A stretch of DNA of 64,000 bases from contig NC_063452.1 in the NCBI RefSeq assembly GCF_020379485.1, positions 59,727,338 to 59,791,337 on the forward strand. Reading direction: 5' to 3'. The notes below the pieces were generated by a model. It made no database searches, had not been told where the DNA came from, and was given only the letters and a program-made list of their open reading frames with translations. Positions 61,258 through 64,000 of this stretch are shown piece after piece (positions within the stretch are counted from its first letter, which is position 1; each line of letters starts with the position of its first letter). The position numbers and the translations under genes are program-made. Source of the DNA: Brassica napus. Lineage: Eukaryota > Streptophyta > Magnoliopsida > Brassicales > Brassicaceae.

Positions 61258-61484
61258 TAGTGCATTGGACTATATTGGTTTAGTAATTGGAATTAGTTAT
61301 CTCCTATATATTAATTGAGAAGCATTTGAAAAATTAGAACCTTAATTTTGTATTAATTAAAAACAACCTCAAATCCTAGGTGGCACTCTAAATGCCTTCT
61401 AAATTCTATTTCAAAGAATTCTAGAGCATCTAATATAAAGTATAGTTTAATCTAATGGTGTCACATTATTCCATAATTATATAA

Positions 61485-63311
61485 CACTAGAGAACATTAT
61501 ATTAACCTAAAATATAAGAAGTGTGTATTATTTCCTTAAATAAAAGCTACAGAATTACCTAATATGATTTACATATATATGACAATTAATGATTATGAAT
61601 AATAAAGATTTGATAACAATTTTTGCATCCTTCTTCATTTTTGTTTAAATTTATATTATTAAAAAAAATTAAACAATCACATTAACCATATAATTAGATT
61701 TTTTTGTTATATGTTATATTTTGAATTTTTTAAAATGACTTTAAATTACAAAAATGAGGAAACCTTATATGTTATATTTATTTTTAAAAACGACTTTAAA
61801 ATACAAAAATGAGTACACCTTATATGTTATATTTTTCTTATATGTTATATTTTGAAATTTTTTAAAACGACTTTAAATTACAAAAATGTAAGTTTTCCTT
61901 AAGTATACGACTAAAAACATTAAAATGACATGTATCAATTCGATGGTTGATTTGAAAGCTTTCAAAACCATATGGAAGATAAAAGTCAAAATAATTTAAC
62001 TGTGGAAACAATACTGTTCATTTTTTTCAAGAATGTGTTCGAGGGAAAAAATAAGGTTTTTATGTCATAATTTGTTTAATGTCCATTAGAGAATATTATA
62101 TTAACCTAAAATATAAGAAGTGTGTATTATTTCCTTAAATAAAAGTTACAGAATTACCTAATATGATTTACATATATATGACAATTAATGATTATGAATA
62201 ATAAAGATTTGATAACAATTTTTGCATCATTCTTCATTTTTGTTTAATTTTATATTATTAAAAAAAAACAATCACATTAACCATATAATAAAAAATTAGA
62301 TTTTTTCTTATATGTTATATTTTGAATTTTTTAAAATGACTTTAAATTACAAAAATGAGGAAACCTTATATGTTATATTTTTTTTAAACGACTTTAAAAT
62401 ACAAAATTGAGGACACCTTATATGTTATATTTTCTTGTATGTTAGACTTTTTCTTATATGTTATATTTTGAATTTTTTAAAACGACTACAAAATGTAAGT
62501 TTTCTTTAAGTATACGACTAAAACATTAAAATGACATGTATCAGTTCGATGGTTGATTTGAAAGCTTTCAAAACTATATGTAAGATAGAAGTCAAAATAA
62601 TTCAACTGTGAAAACAATACTGTTCACTTTTTCAAGAATGTGTTCGAGGAAAAAAATAAGGTTTTTATGTCATAAGTTGTTTAATGTCCACTAGAGAACA
62701 TTATATTAACCTAAAATATAAGAATTGTGTATTTTTTTCCCTAAATAAAAGCTATGAAATTGTCTAATATGATTTACATATATATGGCAATTAATGATTA
62801 TGAATAATAAAGATTTGATAACAATTTTTGCATCCTTTTTTATTTTGTTTAATTTTATATTATTGAAAAAAATAAACAATCACATTAACCATATAATAAA
62901 AAAATTAGATTTTTTCTTATATGTTATATTTGGAATTTTTTAAAATGACATTAAATTACAAAAATGAGGAAACGTTATATGTTATTTTTTTTTTAAAACG
63001 ACTTTAAAATACAACAATGAGGACATCTTATATGTTATATTTTTCTTATATGTTATATTTTTTCTTATATGTTATATTTTGAATTTTTTAAAACGACTTT
63101 AAATTACAAAAATGTAAGTTTTCCTTACGTATACGACTAAAAACATTAAAATGACATGTATCAATTCGATGGTTGATTTGAAAGCTTTCAAAACTATATG
63201 GAAGATAAAAGTCAAAATAATTCAATTGTGAAAACAACACTGTTCACTTTTTTCAAGAATGTGTTTGATGAAAAAAATAAGGTTTTTATGTCAAAATTTG
63301 TTTAATGTCCA
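61485..63311. repeat. Tandem array of three ~600-bp units
   Basis: Units start at 61485, 62084 and 62689 with CANTAGAGAANATTATATTA and end near 63311 with TTTAATGTCCA. Periods are about 599, 605 and 623 bp. Inside each unit are two to four short direct repeats of TTATATGTTATATT. Shared landmarks in every copy are GATTTACATATATATG, TGACATGTATCANTTCGATG and AAAGCTTTCAAAAC. No open frame of note. Copies appear roughly 90-95 percent similar by eye. Confidence 0.9.
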
Positions 63312-64000
63312 ATCCGATCAACCCATGATGTATTAATTAAAGTTTTGTTTCATCATTTTTAATAAAAATTGATCTGATCCAGCGGAAAGAAATTATATAA
63401 TAACAAAAAATATTGTATATATATAAATAAAATGATCAAATATATAAAAACATTATCGGTAACATGTAGAAATAAACTCTTATCCTAGTATTGTGTTATT
63501 AGCTCGATTTTCATTGGGAGGAGAAGTTTTAAGCTAATTCATCGAAATTAACACTGACTGGTCCCGTGTCTAGGGAAAGATTAGGGTTTGGCCTAAACTC
63601 CTCCCAAATTACAATGAGCCTAATCGTAAAAGAAAAACTTGATAATTTTTTTGTCGACGATTGTAACTGTAATAAAATGCCCGAAATTAAATGTTGGAAA
63701 ATCTTGTTATTCCATAAACTCCAAATGAAGAAGTCAGATTTTGACTCGAAAACGCTGATCGCATGTAGCTTTTGTTTGGATCAAGAGTATATGTAAGACC
63801 GACATATAACGTATCTCCTATCAAATCATTAAATAAATCATCAACCCTACCTCGCACCCTCTAAAGCAAGCCTATCACTATTCCCAAAACTATTATAAAC
63901 ACAAATCAAAAAGTAACACAACTTTTGCTTTTAAAGGAAAAACGTTTCACAGTGACAAAAAAAAACGTTTCATGTGGTTTGACTAAACGGACGTCGACGT
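63312..64000. other. AT-rich end of window
   Basis: I see no gene that I can support here. A 76-codon open frame at 63566-63796 has no recognisable features. The region from 63560 has more typical gene-flank composition, so a gene might begin beyond the window. Confidence 0.45.

Overview
The window is plant nuclear DNA from a Brassicaceae species, most likely Brassica or a close relative. The genes carry many short GT-AG introns in an AT-rich background. Gene content and order match, from memory, Arabidopsis thaliana chromosome 5 from about At5g11880 down to At5g11700. The At5g numbers are recalled synteny assignments, not search results. Several genes expected in that interval are missing or survive only as scraps, which fits gene loss after the Brassica whole-genome triplication.

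Layout. 1-13 kb: plastid diaminopimelate decarboxylase (+), an alkaline ceramidase (-), an SCP1-like phosphatase SSP5 (+), a relic of a Raf-type kinase, a secreted S1-family protein (+), an unknown conserved gene (-) and a LINE fragment. 13.5-25 kb: the K+ efflux antiporter KEA6 (+, 20 coding exons), an unknown conserved gene (-), complex I subunit NDUFS7/PSST (+) and mitochondrial ribosomal protein bL19m (-). 27.1-32.4 kb: an AG-peptide (AGP15-like, -), then a complete 4.63-kb PIF/Harbinger transposon with a TAA target-site duplication. It carries a broken transposase, an intact Myb/NAM-associated gene and an intact GRF zinc-finger gene. 34.7-46 kb: a Core-2/I-branching glycosyltransferase (-) and EPSIN1 (-). 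A 5.4-kb Ty3/gypsy chromovirus with two identical LTRs sits inside the last EPSIN1 coding exon. 48-56 kb: a very large glycine-rich membrane protein gene (+, 22 coding exons, about 1453 aa). 57.5-64 kb: a frameshifted neprosin-domain gene, a TRIM retroelement and a roughly 600-bp tandem repeat.

The ordinary genes are unrelated housekeeping and trafficking functions: lysine synthesis, sphingolipid turnover, K+/H+ exchange, the mitochondrial respiratory chain and ribosome, clathrin-adaptor trafficking, and cell-wall or surface glycoproteins. They show no operon-like logic. The most notable structures are mobile. They are the EPSIN1 insertion, which replaces the last 15 residues with three LTR-encoded residues, and the three-gene Harbinger element. 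There are also several small elements with exact target-site duplications: a Tourist-like MITE in the LYSA intron, a 166-bp hAT MITE after SSP5 and a TRIM. Exon boundaries were assigned by eye from GT/AG sites and reading-frame continuity; for every intact gene the summed exon length is divisible by three.
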